The notes beneath the pieces were generated by a model. That model worked only from the letters and a program-made list of their open reading frames with translations. It did no database searches and was not told where the DNA came from. The translations under genes and the position numbers were made by a program. Positions 11,082-22,987 of a stretch of 64,000 nt of DNA are shown here, piece by piece. Source of the stretch: Chondrilla cf. caribensis (taxonomy: Eukaryota; Porifera; Demospongiae; Chondrillida; Chondrillidae); contig OZ026546.1 in assembly GCA_964020155.1 (NCBI GenBank), positions 8,430,879 to 8,494,878 of the forward strand. Direction: 5' to 3'. How positions within the stretch are numbered: the stretch's first letter is position 1; each line of letters begins with the position of its first letter.

Positions 11082-14014
11082 ATGAAGACGGCTCCAAAGC
11101 AACGCTACCCTGTAGCTGTAATTGGCCATTTTTCCACTCAGTACACGTACTTTGTGGTTTGTATCATTTTATGGACCTCGATTATCGGTGAGCTAGCTTT
11201 GTCATACAAGTTGACACGCAAGGAACGCACGTACGGGAATTTTTCCCCTTGTAGTGTGTTTGCTGCTTCTGAGACATAATTCTGCATGTATGGCCGTGTT
11301 GTACGTGAAATTATCTCTCTGTGTGTGTGTGTGGGGGGGGGGGGGGAATCAGATATGGTATAATGTGTATATGGTGAAAAGACCTGGCGAAGGACTGTTC
11401 CATGAGTTATCTATACCAAACAGGTCTAATAGCAGAACTCTAACATCAACAGACCCATGGCCACAGAAGTAGACCTGTTGGATGTCCTGTTATTTGCAAT
11501 CAATCAGTATAGTAGTCGTACATGATTAGTTTCCAGCATAATACGTATAGGATCTGGATATATAAGACCATAGTACATTGTGATATGTCTGCAATTATAG
11601 CAATATAAATATCCTAACTAAAGATTATAAACTTATTTTTTGTAATAATGTTAACTATAGTAACTGTATACAGACTGTCAGTGATGTACATATCATTTGC
11701 GTTATAATTATTGTTGGGGTACACACTGCAGTTGTGTGCATCGGTGTGTGTGAAGAATACAAAAGTAAGGCTGGTTCCATCACCTTATCTCAATGGTGGG
11801 AACAGCCGTACTTTCTGTATTGTACCACACACCAGTGAATTGTATGAGGTTTCAGTTGTTGGTTACCAGCTGTCTATCCTGGTGTGGGCTATTAGAAAGA
11901 GTAACAACTCCTTTTGTCAAGTACAATTTTCAATTACTATACTATGTGTTAATAATGTTTTCTCCAATGTATAGTGATTGTGTATATATTGAACAATACA
12001 CAATACCTTGGTACACAGTGTGGGTGGCCCCTTTAATTTAACCCTCAATAGATCTGGACTCTTCATAACAAGCAGTCCAGGACCTGTTGTTCCAAACACT
12101 ATAGAGTAAAAACTGAAATCAAATATCTCTAAATTGATTGGTAGATGTTCGCGCAGTTCAGAATTATTGGATTGTGTTTCACTTTGTGTACTATAACTAT
12201 GGACACGTTTGCTAATAGCTGTTGTTGGCTTGCACAGGTCACGCTCAACTCAACATCTCCACATCCACTCCTACTCCATGTTATGGAGATGTAGTGACTC
12301 TAGTGTGTCACCATCCTGAACTGGCCAGCAACCCTCGGAAGTACATCACTGCCATCCCCCAGTGGAGGGAGAACGGAGTGGGGATCACGCCTGCTATCGG
12401 CTCTGTGTTTGATGCCAACACAGCTGTAGAGCCCACCCACACAACTCTCACCATCAACATTACTTTGAATTACTTCAGGAACAAGTCCTTCAACTACTAT
12501 TGTTTGCTGGTGTTAGCAGGTCTGGATGGACAACCAGACGGAATGGAGACCAGTGGAGAGGTCAATGTGAACCCTGTTGGTGAGTGGCTGTTAGTGTTGG
12601 AGCATTGTTGATTCAATTAGTTATGATCACGAGTATCACTATCTTCAGATGTGCCACCAGCTCCAGTAGTTCTTCAGAAACCAAATGCAACTTCTGACAT
12701 CATAAAATGGCAGCTCAACCCCAAATGCTTCACAGTCCTGGTCTACCACATTCTGTGGTATCCGGTGGACAGCCACTATCAACCGGTGTCATCGGCTGCC
12801 ACCAGCAGGACAGAGTTCACTCCGACCAACTTGCACAGCAATACGTCCTACATGGTGGAGATTGTTGCCGAAACTGTTGACAAGACCCACACAATATCTC
12901 ATAACGTATCAACCACCTTCACCTTTGTGACACCAGGTACAGTAAAAGGGTCACCATATCTGGTGTAAAGTGTGATATCATTCAGTACAGTATGTATACA
13001 TGACATTACATGATATTATTAATACGTACAGCTTGTGGATGTAGTCAGCTGAATTCCAGTGAACATGTAATACCTGTAGTACTAACATGTGAGTATGTGT
13101 TATACTCCCAACCTGTTCAACTTCACTTTAATTTATTCTACTTTATTTCTGGTGTAGCTCAGTTTTCCAACCAGTCTGCAGATACTTCCTGCCAAGGTCA
13201 ATACACTGCTATTGGTTGTCTTGCTATCACCATGGTTACAAGCTGGCTGGTTTCCACTCTCATCATTGCTGTCCTCTGCAGGAAGTTGACTGGCAGAACA
13301 CAAGGTATGCACATGTCACATGTGTTAGTTATATCTGTAACCCACTACAGCCTTATAGGAAAAAGGTCTAGTAGTGTTTAGTGTACCTGTACCTGCATGT
13401 AGTGGTTGTGAAGTGTCTTAATGGTAGATTTTGTATGTGTATATTGGGGCAGTGTATATAAGGCGTATGACAGCGGATGGATACAATGCATTGTATACAC
13501 AAGTTTTGTGCATGTTTGTGATTTCCCAGGTATGCCCATGCTGCTGCATGCGGTTTGAAACTTTGCATATTCGTATTATAGTAAATTTTGATGTACAGTG
13601 TGACCTCCTAATTGAATGTACGTAGTCCAGCATACTCAATAGTTGGACCAAATTCTGAGTATCCACACAAGCTATGGCATGTAGACCACCATAATATGAC
13701 AACCTTTGTAATTGGACATGTACTTAATTGTTCTCCCAAAGAATGTCAAATTATCAATTAAGGTTCCACTGTACATTGGAAGACACAATGTCAAGCATGT
13801 GTATGTTTGATCTTGTTTGTCTGACTGCTAACATTGTGTAGGGGGTGTCAAGGACAGCACTACCCCACCTGATGAAGGACCTTGTGTTGTGGTGGAAGAC
13901 AATCCTGCTTATGTCACTATTGAATTGAGGGACAAAACTGCTAAATCGCAATATATGAATAGCGAGTCCAAACGAAAAATAAAAATATCGAAATTAAGGT
14001 TTCTTGTAGTATGA
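11082..14014 (+). CDS. Receptor B: SP-Ig-FN3-TM with transposon-altered tail
   Basis: Five exons, all joined in phase 1: signal 11082-11187, Ig1 12238-12579, FN3 12649-12936, TM 13158-13304, tail 13842-14014 (351 aa). The N-terminus (MKTAPK...) has about 20 polar residues before a hydrophobic core (YFVVCIILWTSIIG), so it is a long signal peptide. Ig1 has the TLVCHHPEL and FNYYCLLVL cysteines. FN3 starts DVPPAPVV and has the typical SNTSYMVEI strand. The tail has PAYVTI (ITIM-like, but Pro at -2) and SQYMN. A 1588-bp transposon inserted after SQYMN, so the native ending (SQYMNI-stop in paralogue C) is replaced by SESKRKIKISKLRFLVV. The ITIM +3 residue changes from Ile to Ser and a basic extension is added; the YMN (Grb2-type YxN) core remains. 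The 3' UTR would come from the transposon. Confidence 0.82.
13594..13773. mobile_element. MITE-like element in last intron of receptor B
   Basis: Begins TACAGTGTGACCTCCTAATT and ends CAATTAAGGTTCCACTGTA, an imperfect inverted repeat of the TACAGTGG...CCACTGTA family seen elsewhere in the window. It is also present in paralogue C (25507-25674), so it predates the segmental duplication. Confidence 0.6.
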
Positions 14015-15547
14015 ACTCAAAGACCTGTCTTCGAGAATTCCAAAAATATCAATATTGCCTCGGTAACTTCATTCTGGCCTTAGATACGTTCTTTCAAATT
14101 ACAGCGGTAACGTAGCCATATTTTAATACTACGATATAGGCAGTGGGCGGCACCCAACACTATTATTACGTAATACTCGGAGCAACGTCAATAGCAGCAG
14201 CGTATTATCCAAATAACAACTCAAAAGGATGGAAAACATTATAAACTTGTACTGAAAACACAAATGGAACAGTTTTATGAAGGTAATAACTCAAGATCAC
14301 CATTGTGATAGTCATCCAGCAACTCAAACTCGTAAATCTCATGTTCACCAAAGTATATAACCTCAAAGAAGTTACTGTCAGGAATATTTCCTACTACCAG
14401 TCCATCATACCATGACAGGCCACCATCTTCATGGACAAATCGTTGAGTAATGCTGACACCCACCAGCAATTTGGGGTTTGCCAAGATCTCTCTTTCAGTT
14501 GGACGCGGCATTTCATCCATTAGCTTACATAAATTTCTGAGGAGTTCATCAGAGGTTCCGTACATTGGTATGACCAAGTATTTTTTCTGCAGTTTTGACC
14601 TTTGATCGAAGTAATTCTGCATCATGTAGAGCTGAATGCAATTCATCTGCAAGATCTCTAATGGTTTGCTGATAAGCTTGGTGTTCCTGGTGCCGTAGCA
14701 ATGAATGCCTTTTTGAGTTACAATGTACACTGTCACGTATGTGTGGTGCTTTAGGCTGTTTAGTCTTGGGAATGCAGTAGGGAGATGAACAGAAACTATT
14801 AAGTTTTTCTAAATTCCCGCTAATAACAAGTTTACGATGCTTTTGATAGAGAACAGAAAGAGATTTCAAAAGAGTGAGTTCAGCAGGTACATTCTCGGGC
14901 CAATTATTTCCAAATAACAGCTCCAGCCATTTCAGTATCATTCTCAAGGGCTGCTTTCTCAACTTCTGGAATCTTATTAGCTCAACAACTAAACCATTTG
15001 TAATTTTACTGACTGGGATAGCTTTTATGTGGCAATTTGTGATATTCCTGGTAGTCAGTCGTAATGCTTGAGTGTGTTTGCCAGGAAATAGACTCTCAGC
15101 CATTCTATCAGATTCTGCATGGAAATATGTGGGGCAAAAGTAATTTGAAAGAATTTACTGATGTTAAAATTTCAAAACCATTACCACAAATTTTTACTAA
15201 AGCCATCACTAAAGTGTGTTAAATTCAAGATTCTCTATCCCCCAATATCCCAATATCGCATGGTAAACATTACGCACTATGTCAAACAGGGTCGAAAACT
15301 CGTTATTATAATGTTTACACAGGCGATACTCTCGGTATTTAACAAATCAGCATTCCTTACCAGTATCTTTGAAAAGATCTCCTTTAGGGCTTCAATTTGA
15401 TATGCGATGAGCGAGAACAGTAAACAAACCGCTTGTGGAAACGATGACTTTGAAAGCGCGCGTTCGGTGCCGCATTAATGTATACAACCTCTAGGAGCCA
15501 TTGGTTACGCAATATTATGACATCAGAATAATAATTTGGACTCGCTA
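13960..15547. mobile_element. 1588-bp DNA transposon with 13-bp TIRs and 7-bp TSD, inserted in receptor B
   Basis: Ends are TAGCGAGTCCAAA (13960-13972) and its exact reverse complement TTTGGACTCGCTA (15535-15547). The flanking direct repeat ATATGAA is at 13953-13959 and 15548-15554. Paralogue C has the uninterrupted site (ATATGAAC at 25854-25861), so the insertion is precise and postdates the duplication. The only coding content is a pair of overlapping minus-strand frames (see next entry). I see no recognisable transposase, so it is probably non-autonomous or carries an unfamiliar enzyme. The superfamily is unassigned; a 7-bp duplication does not fit Tc1/mariner (TA) or piggyBac (TTAA). Confidence 0.88.
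14275..15103 (-). pseudogene. Unrecognised protein carried by the 1.6-kb transposon, in two overlapping frames
   Basis: The frame 15103-14549 (184 aa) begins MAESLFPGKHTQALRLTTRN and ends in a coiled-coil-like stretch (YQQTIRDLADELHSALHDAE). The overlapping frame 14736-14275 (153 aa in all) encodes after the overlap a C-terminal module with WYDGLVVGNIPDSNFFEVIY and LLDDYHNGDLELL. Its alternating aromatic/acidic pattern resembles Tudor-like beta-barrel modules in transposon-derived animal proteins. The two parts probably belong to one protein interrupted by a frameshift or a small intron near 14590. Cys-rich SFCSSPYC lies mid-protein. I do not recognise an enzyme domain. Confidence 0.45.
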
Positions 15548-16631
15548 ATATGAACATATAGGTAGTGTAGAGCTGAGCTGTGTGTGCTTTTAAGTAATGC
15601 AAAATGCATTGTTGCTATGATAATCATTGTAATAATTCCTGGCTACTTCAACACTGCATGAGCTTCCATCGTCCACTACCGACCATGACTGGTGAGGATA
15701 TCGCTTGATTCATAGATATATGGTGCACAGTTCTACATAGGCCCCAGCAGTGATACTGTCAGAAAATGGAGATACCCACGTACCTAGGCCTTCCTATACG
15801 ATCGACCTGCAGTTGTTGTTATAATTTATTAATTTAATATTTATGACTATGCACCTAGCCGGGGGGTCCCTGCGGTGAGCGCCCTGAGTCATTGTACAAA
15901 TCGAATTCTTGGACCATGAGATCTCTTACGAACCCAGGCAGCCATCCGTGCCCGAGTTTCTTAACATGACGGTGAGTTACTCGACATAGGCATTCGAATT
16001 CACAGCCGACTAGCTATAGCCCTGGCTCTTTCTCTCTAAAGATCAAGTTGTCTATCGACCTCCCTTGAGCTCGGCTCGTCTATTCTTGGGAGATTTCGGT
16101 ATCAGTAAATGTTACCTATTAGACCTTATACGTATGTAGGAGGGATGGGCGTCGGTACGGAATCGATCGCGCTCAGAACTAACATTGTGAAGCCATCAGC
16201 GTGCGTGAATGTATATATACAGCTCAAACCTTCCTCACCAATGAGCCACAAATATAGATAGTACTCGTGTTGGTGTTTACAGTTATCTATTATGTCATTC
16301 ATTTGATAATACACTGTATAAGGAAAACACCATAGTATTCTTATACCATAGATACTCCACACTACGCACATATTGAGGTTATGTATCTATAGTATCTAAG
16401 CTATGTCATTATCAGTTTTAAAATTGGATATTATGGAAGTTATGTATCCTTTATTATTTGCAATACCATGACAACACCACTGCAGCCTTCTGTAACATAA
16501 TTATACATTTGATTTGTACTTGACTATATAAGATTACTTGCATGTGTATGTTAATGTATGTGTGAATAGATAATTTGCAGTATTTATTTTCATTTGTTAT
16601 TGGTATGTATTCTTCTCACACAGAAAAAAAT
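15548..16631. other. Intergenic B-D
   Basis: Resumes the sequence found after receptor C (25868 onward), with high identity to the signal exon of E. It contains one copy of the word AGCTTCCATCGTCCACTACC (15660); the second duplication copy has two. It includes GCGGTGAGCGCCCTGAGTC and a segment CGGTACGGAATCGATCGCGC shared with 26954. No exon is supported; it probably holds the promoter of D. Confidence 0.5.
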
Positions 16632-16798
16632 ATGGCAGATGACATGGTGCACTTGTATATTATATTAGTAGCAGCTTTCTTTTTATCAATCTGTACAAGT
16701 GAGTTCTTCTGGGGGGGTGTGTTTGCATTTGTGTGTGTGTGTGTGGGAATATGCATGTGTGTGTGCATGTGCATGTATGTGTGTACATGCATGTGCGT

Positions 16799-16843
<45 letters not shown>

Positions 16844-16889
16844 TATTGTGTGTTTGTGTGTATATGTTCCTGTGTGTGTGTGTGTGTGT

Positions 16890-16924
<35 letters not shown>

Positions 16925-19900
16925 CACGTGTGTGTGTGTGTGTTTGTGTGTGCAAGGTGCATGAGTGTGCAGTTACACGTTCTAGTATGTAAGTGTGCAT
17001 ACCTTACATACGTATATGTATGTTAAATTTACACGTGTGATCTTTGTGCATTATTCATACAGCTGAAGGTGATGCAAACCCCACCATCTCCACATCCACT
17101 CCTACTCCATGTTATGGAGATAATGTGACTCTAGTGTGTCACCATCCTGAGGTAGTCAACAACTCAGAAACCCGAAAATATGTGACTACTGTGCCAACAT
17201 TCCGGGAGGATGGAGTAGGGATCACACCTCGTGATGGTACTCCATTCACTGTAGAGACTGCTGCAGACCATACACACACAAATCTCACCATCAACATCAC
17301 AGTGGACTACTTCAGGAACAAGTCATTCAACTATTCTTGTATACTGGTATTGGCTGATGGGAATGGACGGGATACTGGTGAATTGGAATCTAGTGGAAAT
17401 GTCACTGTAGATCCTGTTGGTAAGTGTTCTTCTGTGCAACTATTCAGTTTGTTTTAATGTGATAAATACAGAGACAGGTAGTTATGTAGTGACATGACCT
17501 GTGGTGTACCGTACAGACACATTTGTCAACTAATAGGTTTGATAATTAATTTCTATTACCCAACTTTGGCACCTACCTGCAGTGTGAGATGCAATAGATC
17601 CAGTGTCTACATATTAGGGAATGTACATTGGGGTTGTAGCTGCAGGAACTGTGACTAGTACGTCACATGTAGGGATATGTGATTCACTGACAAATACTGA
17701 AACACACATGGGTTCATACTGTATATACATAAGGTACTGAGCTGGGCAGGTATCATTTTACAACCTTTAGACCTCACCCCACCTCAAATCACAAACATGG
17801 ACACTCTGGAATCTAATATCACTGTTGAATGGACCCCCCAACCCTGTACTGTGAGGTACAGAGTATCCTGGATGTACACCAATGATAATGGTACTACTAC
17901 TACTGGTAGTGGAGTCCCTGACCAGGTCACCAACTACACTATCCCAACCAGTGTACAAGGAGTGTATACTGTGTCAGTCCAAGCTGTTGATGGAGTGGGT
18001 AATGTAGGACCAGCAACTAGTGAAGTAGTGAGGTCCAGTGAGTACTAACTCCACACTCTGTGTCTTGATGATAGTGTGATGATCAATTCTTCTCTCTTCA
18101 GCCTACCCTCGACCCACTGCTGATGCTCCTCCTTGTGAGGACAGGTCACTTGTTCTGACATGTCTAGTCAGTGGACTCTACAATGATAGAAGATCGCTTT
18201 TCATGTGGATAGATAGGAATAGTAACCTCACTAACTCCAGTCTATACACAATCACTGGTCCTCAGGTGATGATAGCTAACATCAGTGCTTTGAGTGTTGA
18301 GGAGGACAAGGCTATTCGATGTTGTGAAGTCTTGAACAATGGAATAATGGTGACAGGAGATGAGTACATGGTGGAATCACTGGGTATGTAGTCATGTCGA
18401 TTTGTGCCACCATCACTACTTCATGTCTAGATACATGCAGTAACCACACTGTTATTGTTAATATACTTCCTCCTCCCCCCACCCACCAGCCCAACCAGGT
18501 CCTCCTGAAGTGACAATAACAACAACAGGTTCCACTATCACTTTAACATGGAACACTACACTACGATGTTTCGAGTCTGAAATGTTCACCTTTGTTGTAA
18601 TTTGGAATGAGATTGGAAGTGGGACCAGTACCAATGTGACCACCTCATCCTCTCCATACACCATCAGTGGACTCCAACCTGGTACCTCTTATCAGATCAG
18701 TGTACAAGGGGTGGGTGGATCGGGAGTGGTTGGTGGAACCACAGTTTTAAATGCGACAACATCCAGTGAGTGGAGTCTGACAATTGAATACATACGTACA
18801 TGTAAATATTATGTACTGTATACACCTAGTTTGTGTACATGGTATGAGTAGACTGTGTTTATGAGTGGTTGTACATATACATATGTATTTACATGTATGT
18901 CTTAGTTATGTAGTGGTGTTTTTAGTGTCTGGATTGTATGTATAAGTCCTTATATGGTGAGTGTATAGTTGGAACCAGTGTTTATCCAGTGTCCAACTAT
19001 TCCAAGAGAGAAACTGGCACTTAAGCTCTGTTTATGGGATTTGTTTGGGTTCCATTACCTCAGCAATGGGGGATATACGTATATTATCTATATGTACAGT
19101 GTGTCTGATCTACTAGCTTGATATGGTGTGTCTCTTAATTATACAAATTGCATGTGCAACTATCTGTTGAAGGAATTCAGTTGTTTCTACATACAATAAA
19201 CATATTTTTAGTATATTCTCCATCCCACTTAGCCACACCCCCAACTGGAGGAGTCAGTTCCATTGCCATTGGTGTTTCCATTGCTGTGGTCGGTCTAGTC
19301 CTTACTTGTGCAGTTGTCATTCTAATGGCTTGTGTGGTCTGCAGGTACAGGAGAAGTGGAAAGGTTTTTTCAGTGAGTATCTTTGTAATATCAAAAATTG
19401 ACAACACTGTGTATCCTCTATTCCATGCTGTGTACTGATGTCCTCCTCTGTACTGAGGACCATTCCCTCTATCAAACTGCACTGATTGTCTCACAGTTAG
19501 GAAGTGTCACTGTTATCATGTAAATTTTGTTCCTTGAGAGTTCAGGTATTTCCCGTTGATTCTTCAGGAGAGGTCAGAAAAGCCTGAATCAGGATCAGCT
19601 GCAATCTTGGAGGGAATGGTCACTGACTACGGTGTACCAGCCACCAGGGATCAGCAACAGATTTTTTCTCAGAGAACAACAACTGTATATGCTGAACTTG
19701 ACTTCACTGGTGACCGTCCAGTTCCCCCACCTCCATCTCTGGAGAAACTGAATCATACCGAAGTGGGAACTAAGCCTGTAAGTCTGTAAATGTTGATGTT
19801 TACTGCCTGTTTTTATGACATTTCTATAGTAATATGATATTAACCAGGTCTGAGTAACTACAGACATACTGTATGTACGTACATATACATACGTAACTAT

Positions 19901-21140
19901 CTCCATCACAGATTACAGTGGAACCTCTCTATTACGGACACTTTGGGACCTTGATTTTAGTCCTTATTACAGAGGTTTCTTCAATTCAGAGGTCACTTAA
20001 TACACTACAGTACTACACTGGGACACCGAATGGTGTCCTTATTATAGAGGTTTCTGTAATTCAGAGGTTTGTAATAGAGAGGTTCAACTGTATATATTAA
20101 GTAGATGAGTATTTCTGTTTCTGACTTTTTTCAAAACAAAACGTTTATTTACTAACATATACATATGTGTACTCCCCTACTTGCCCCAGTCCAAGGATGT
20201 TGATACTTCTCCAGGGTTGCCTCTTAAGCAAGACCAACAACAGAGTGAGATGACATTGTGTGCATGCGTGTAATCAAGCTTATTTGTATAGTACACATAG
20301 CATATATTGATGTATGATTAAATGCACACGTACTCCTATGTCACTGTACATGTGGTAGTGTTAACTGAGGTCTCACTGTGCAGTGTGTCCCTACTCATGT
20401 GCTGTACATGTGGTAGTGTTAACTGAGGTCTCACTGTGCAGTGTGTCCCTACTCATGTGCTGTACATGTAGTGTTAACTGTGGTCTCACTGTGCAGTGTG
20501 TCCCTACTCATGTGCTGTACATGTAGTGTTAACTGTGGTCTCACTGTGCAGTGTGTCCCTACTCATGTGCTGTACATGTAGTATTAACTGAGGTCTCACT
20601 GTGCAGTGTGTCCCTACTCATGTGCTGTATGTCTGTTGCAGTCAAGGCTTTCAGAGATGACGTGAAAGCTGTTCTGGACAAGAATGGAGTGGTTTGCAAG
20701 GATCTTGAAGAAACGGAGGAAATAAAAGGAATAGAAGGAGAGTCTACATTCACTGCAGAGTACAATGGCATCACCTTTACTGCCATCTGTGTGCACACCT
20801 CATCTGATCTGCATATCAACCATGTTCACATGGTGATGGAAGCCAAACAAGTGACTGGCTCCACCAAGGGTCTCCTGATATCAAACCAGTCCACCATCCC
20901 ATCCAAGTACCTCCTAACACTGGAGGATGCTGGTTGTCAGTTTGTACCTGTTGGTGGGTATGGGGAGGAAGGATGGGAGGACAGGATGATTGACAAGTTC
21001 AAAGATGTCTTCTCAGAGGTAGCCAACAATGACAGTGAGGTGCGTTCCTCTACCTTAACAGTACACTGTACAAGGTGATGGTTGACATGATCCACTACCT
21101 CTCATTACAGAAAAATACCTCCCAACCCCTGAGCAGGTGA
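16632..21140 (+). CDS. Receptor D: SP-Ig-FN3-Ig-FN3-TM with long tail; distal ITIM tyrosine lost
   Basis: Ten exons: signal 16632-16698 (MADDMVHLYIILVAAFFLSI), Ig1 17063-17419, FN3 17771-18037, Ig2 18102-18383, FN3 18490-18765, TM 19233-19372, tail-1 19568-19777, tail-2 20190-20244, domain exon 20642-21039, last 21111-21140; 693 aa. Extracellular junctions are phase 1; the cytoplasmic ones are phase 0, except tail-2/domain (phase 1). Tail-1 has TVYAELDF, but the position of the second ITIM reads LNHTEV where paralogues have VTYTEV or VTYAEV: Tyr is replaced by His. Tail-2 has donor A|GTGAGA; if retained, the protein stops after SEMTLCACV. The domain exon encodes 133 residues from IKAFRDDVKAVLDKNGVVC to VANNDSE, not recognised. 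The last exon is short (KNTSQPLSR) and abuts the 35-bp minisatellite; paralogue I has three further exons. Confidence 0.82.
16794..16960. repeat. (TG)n microsatellite in first intron of receptor D
   Basis: Long TG tract with interruptions, in the intron between the signal and Ig1 exons. The orthologous intron of E holds an expanded tract (27530-27932). Long frames on both strands here are repeat artefacts. Confidence 0.95.
19914..20092. mobile_element. MITE in tail intron of receptor D, TACAGTGGAACCTCT family
   Basis: Starts TACAGTGGAACCTCTCTATT and ends with the inverted AGAGAGGTTCAACTGTA. The D intron is 412 bp, while the matching introns of A (9317-9548) and I (54718-54939) are 232 and 222 bp. 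The difference equals this element, so it inserted in D only. Internal words TTATAGAGGTTTCTGTAATTC recur. Confidence 0.75.
20331..20634. repeat. 55-58-bp minisatellite just upstream of the domain exon of receptor D
   Basis: Unit words: CTCATGTGCTGTACATGTGG, GTTAACTGAGGTCTCACTG, TGCAGTGTGTCCCTA. About five units end directly at the acceptor of the domain exon (20642). Each unit carries a pyrimidine-poor TCACTGTGCAG that mimics an acceptor. The same array sits at the same place in I (55125-55378). Confidence 0.85.
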
Positions 21141-21150
21141 ACAGTCCATC

Positions 21151-21848
21151 AGTAGTGAGTGGATGTAGTCTACTGTGTGTACATCAGTAGTGAGTGGATG
21201 TAGTCCACTGTATGTACATCAGTAGTGAGTGGATGTAGTCTACTGTGTGTACATCAGTAGTGAGTGGATGTAGTCTACTGTGTGTACATCAGTAGTGAGT
21301 GGATGTAGTCTACTGTGTGTACATCAGTAGTGAGTGGATGTAGTCTACTGTGTGTACGTCAGTAGTGAGTGGATGTAGTCTACTGTGTGTACATCAGTAG
21401 TGAGGGGATGTAGTCTACTGTGTGTACGTCAGTAGTGAGGGGATGTAGTCTACTGTGTGTACATCAGTACTGAGTAGATGTAGTCCACTGTGTGTACGTC
21501 AGTAGTGAGTGGATGTAGTCTACTGTGTGTACGTCAGTAGTGAGTGGATGTAGTCTACTGTGTGTACGTCAGTAGTAAGTGGATCTAGTCTACTGTGTGT
21601 ACGTCAGTAGTGAGTGGATGTAGTCTACTGTGTGTACATCAGTAGTGAGTGGATGTAGTCTACTGTGTGTACATCAGTAGTGAGTGGATGTAGTCTACTG
21701 TGTGTACGTCAGTACTGAGTGGATGTAGTCTACTGTGTGTACATCAGTAGTGAGTGGATGTAGTCTACTGTGTGTACATCAGTAGTGAGTGGATGTAGTC
21801 TACTGTGTGTACATCAGTAGTGAGTGGATGTAGTTTACTGTGTGTACT
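21151..21848. repeat. 35-bp minisatellite, ~20 copies, after receptor D
   Basis: Same unit as 9665-10041 (GAGTGGATGTAGTCTACTGT...). The array begins immediately after the last exon of D. The flank to the right matches the flank of the first array. Confidence 0.92.
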
Positions 21849-22987
21849 GTTCATGTTTTGTTTGTCCTTTCTTCAGTGTGTGTAATCTGAGTGACAACAT
21901 TGTAATGGCAATCAAACAGTAGTAAGTTACTTGTATGCAAACACCAGTGGAAATATGTATACTTACACTTTTGTGTGTATGTATCATCCTAGATCAAGGT
22001 GTATTGTCCGAATCTAACCCCCGCATACACATTTTGTACTGGAGTATGGATGAGTACACAGTATAAATACGCATATTTGTATACAGTGGAACCTCTATTA
22101 AAGGACTCTCCCAATAAAGGACACCATATAAATTACCTCCCTACAAAGGACACACTGCAAAGCACCAAAAATAGATTCTCCTATAGCGCTAATACATTTT
22201 CACCTCTGAAGAGTGGACAACCTCTCTACAGTGGACAAATTACCTGGTCCCAATGTGTCCTATAAAGAGGTTCCACTGTATACACATTTTTTATTATTTG
22301 TACATTTACTATTTTGTATACTTTTCTACAACATGTATCAACTTCAGACTATTTTTGTAGTTTTCTATATGGACTTTTGCTGCTGAACTTGCCATAATAA
22401 TAATAGTAATTGTTTGCTTGAAATTGATGAAAGTGTCTTACTTACATTTTGTGCATGTTCACTTTATGTAGTTCTTAATATCCACTTAGCATGATGGCAT
22501 GAGAACACGATTTCAATGGGTCTCACGATCATTATTCCATTACACACATTTACATCTGTAGTTTGTGTTATTGCATTGAGTCCACACAGCTAGTGTGAGA
22601 GGTCTCGAGTATCTGTTATTCACACTCTTCCATTATATACATGATTTGATGTGAATATATAGGCAATTGTATTGTATTGTTTGCTTGTAACAACCAATGA
22701 GTAGTCACCATATTATGCCACAGTTTGTTAATAATATGATATCATGGTAGTGTATTCATATAAATGTAATATGAAGCTCCTGACAACTTGTGCATTACTG
22801 CAAACCAGTACCAAAATATGCATTAAACTAGTAGTATGTCACTATATTAATATTCCGACCATGAATGATAGTGGCGTGCATATTCGTCGGAATTTCCGCC
22901 ATTTTGTTATGGTTGTGCAATACATGATGTCGTCAATCTTGATAAATATCGCGCTACTTCGTAGCTGTTACAGTGTACTACGAAGCA
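21849..22987. other. Intergenic D-C with MITE
   Basis: Duplicate of 10045-11081, plus the MITE at 22082-22280. No exon is supported. The upstream region of C (GATAAATATCGCGCTACTTC) is nearly identical to that of B, so the two probably share regulation. Confidence 0.5.
22082..22280. mobile_element. MITE, 199 bp, TACAGTGGAACCTCT ends
   Basis: Ends TACAGTGGAACCTCTATTAA and AAGAGGTTCCACTGTA, flanked by TA. The first duplication copy has the uninterrupted sequence ATTTGTATATACACATT (near 10272), so this insertion postdates the duplication and used a TA target. No coding capacity. Confidence 0.85.

Noticed and set aside
15161..15602. Small frames around the right end of the 1.6-kb transposon
   Set aside because: Short, no homology between duplication copies and no exon signals.
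20551..20641. Upstream extension of the domain exon (LTEVSLCSVSLLMCCMS)
   Set aside because: It is minisatellite sequence; the paralogue comparison places the acceptor at 20642, and splicing from tail-2 is in phase only there.
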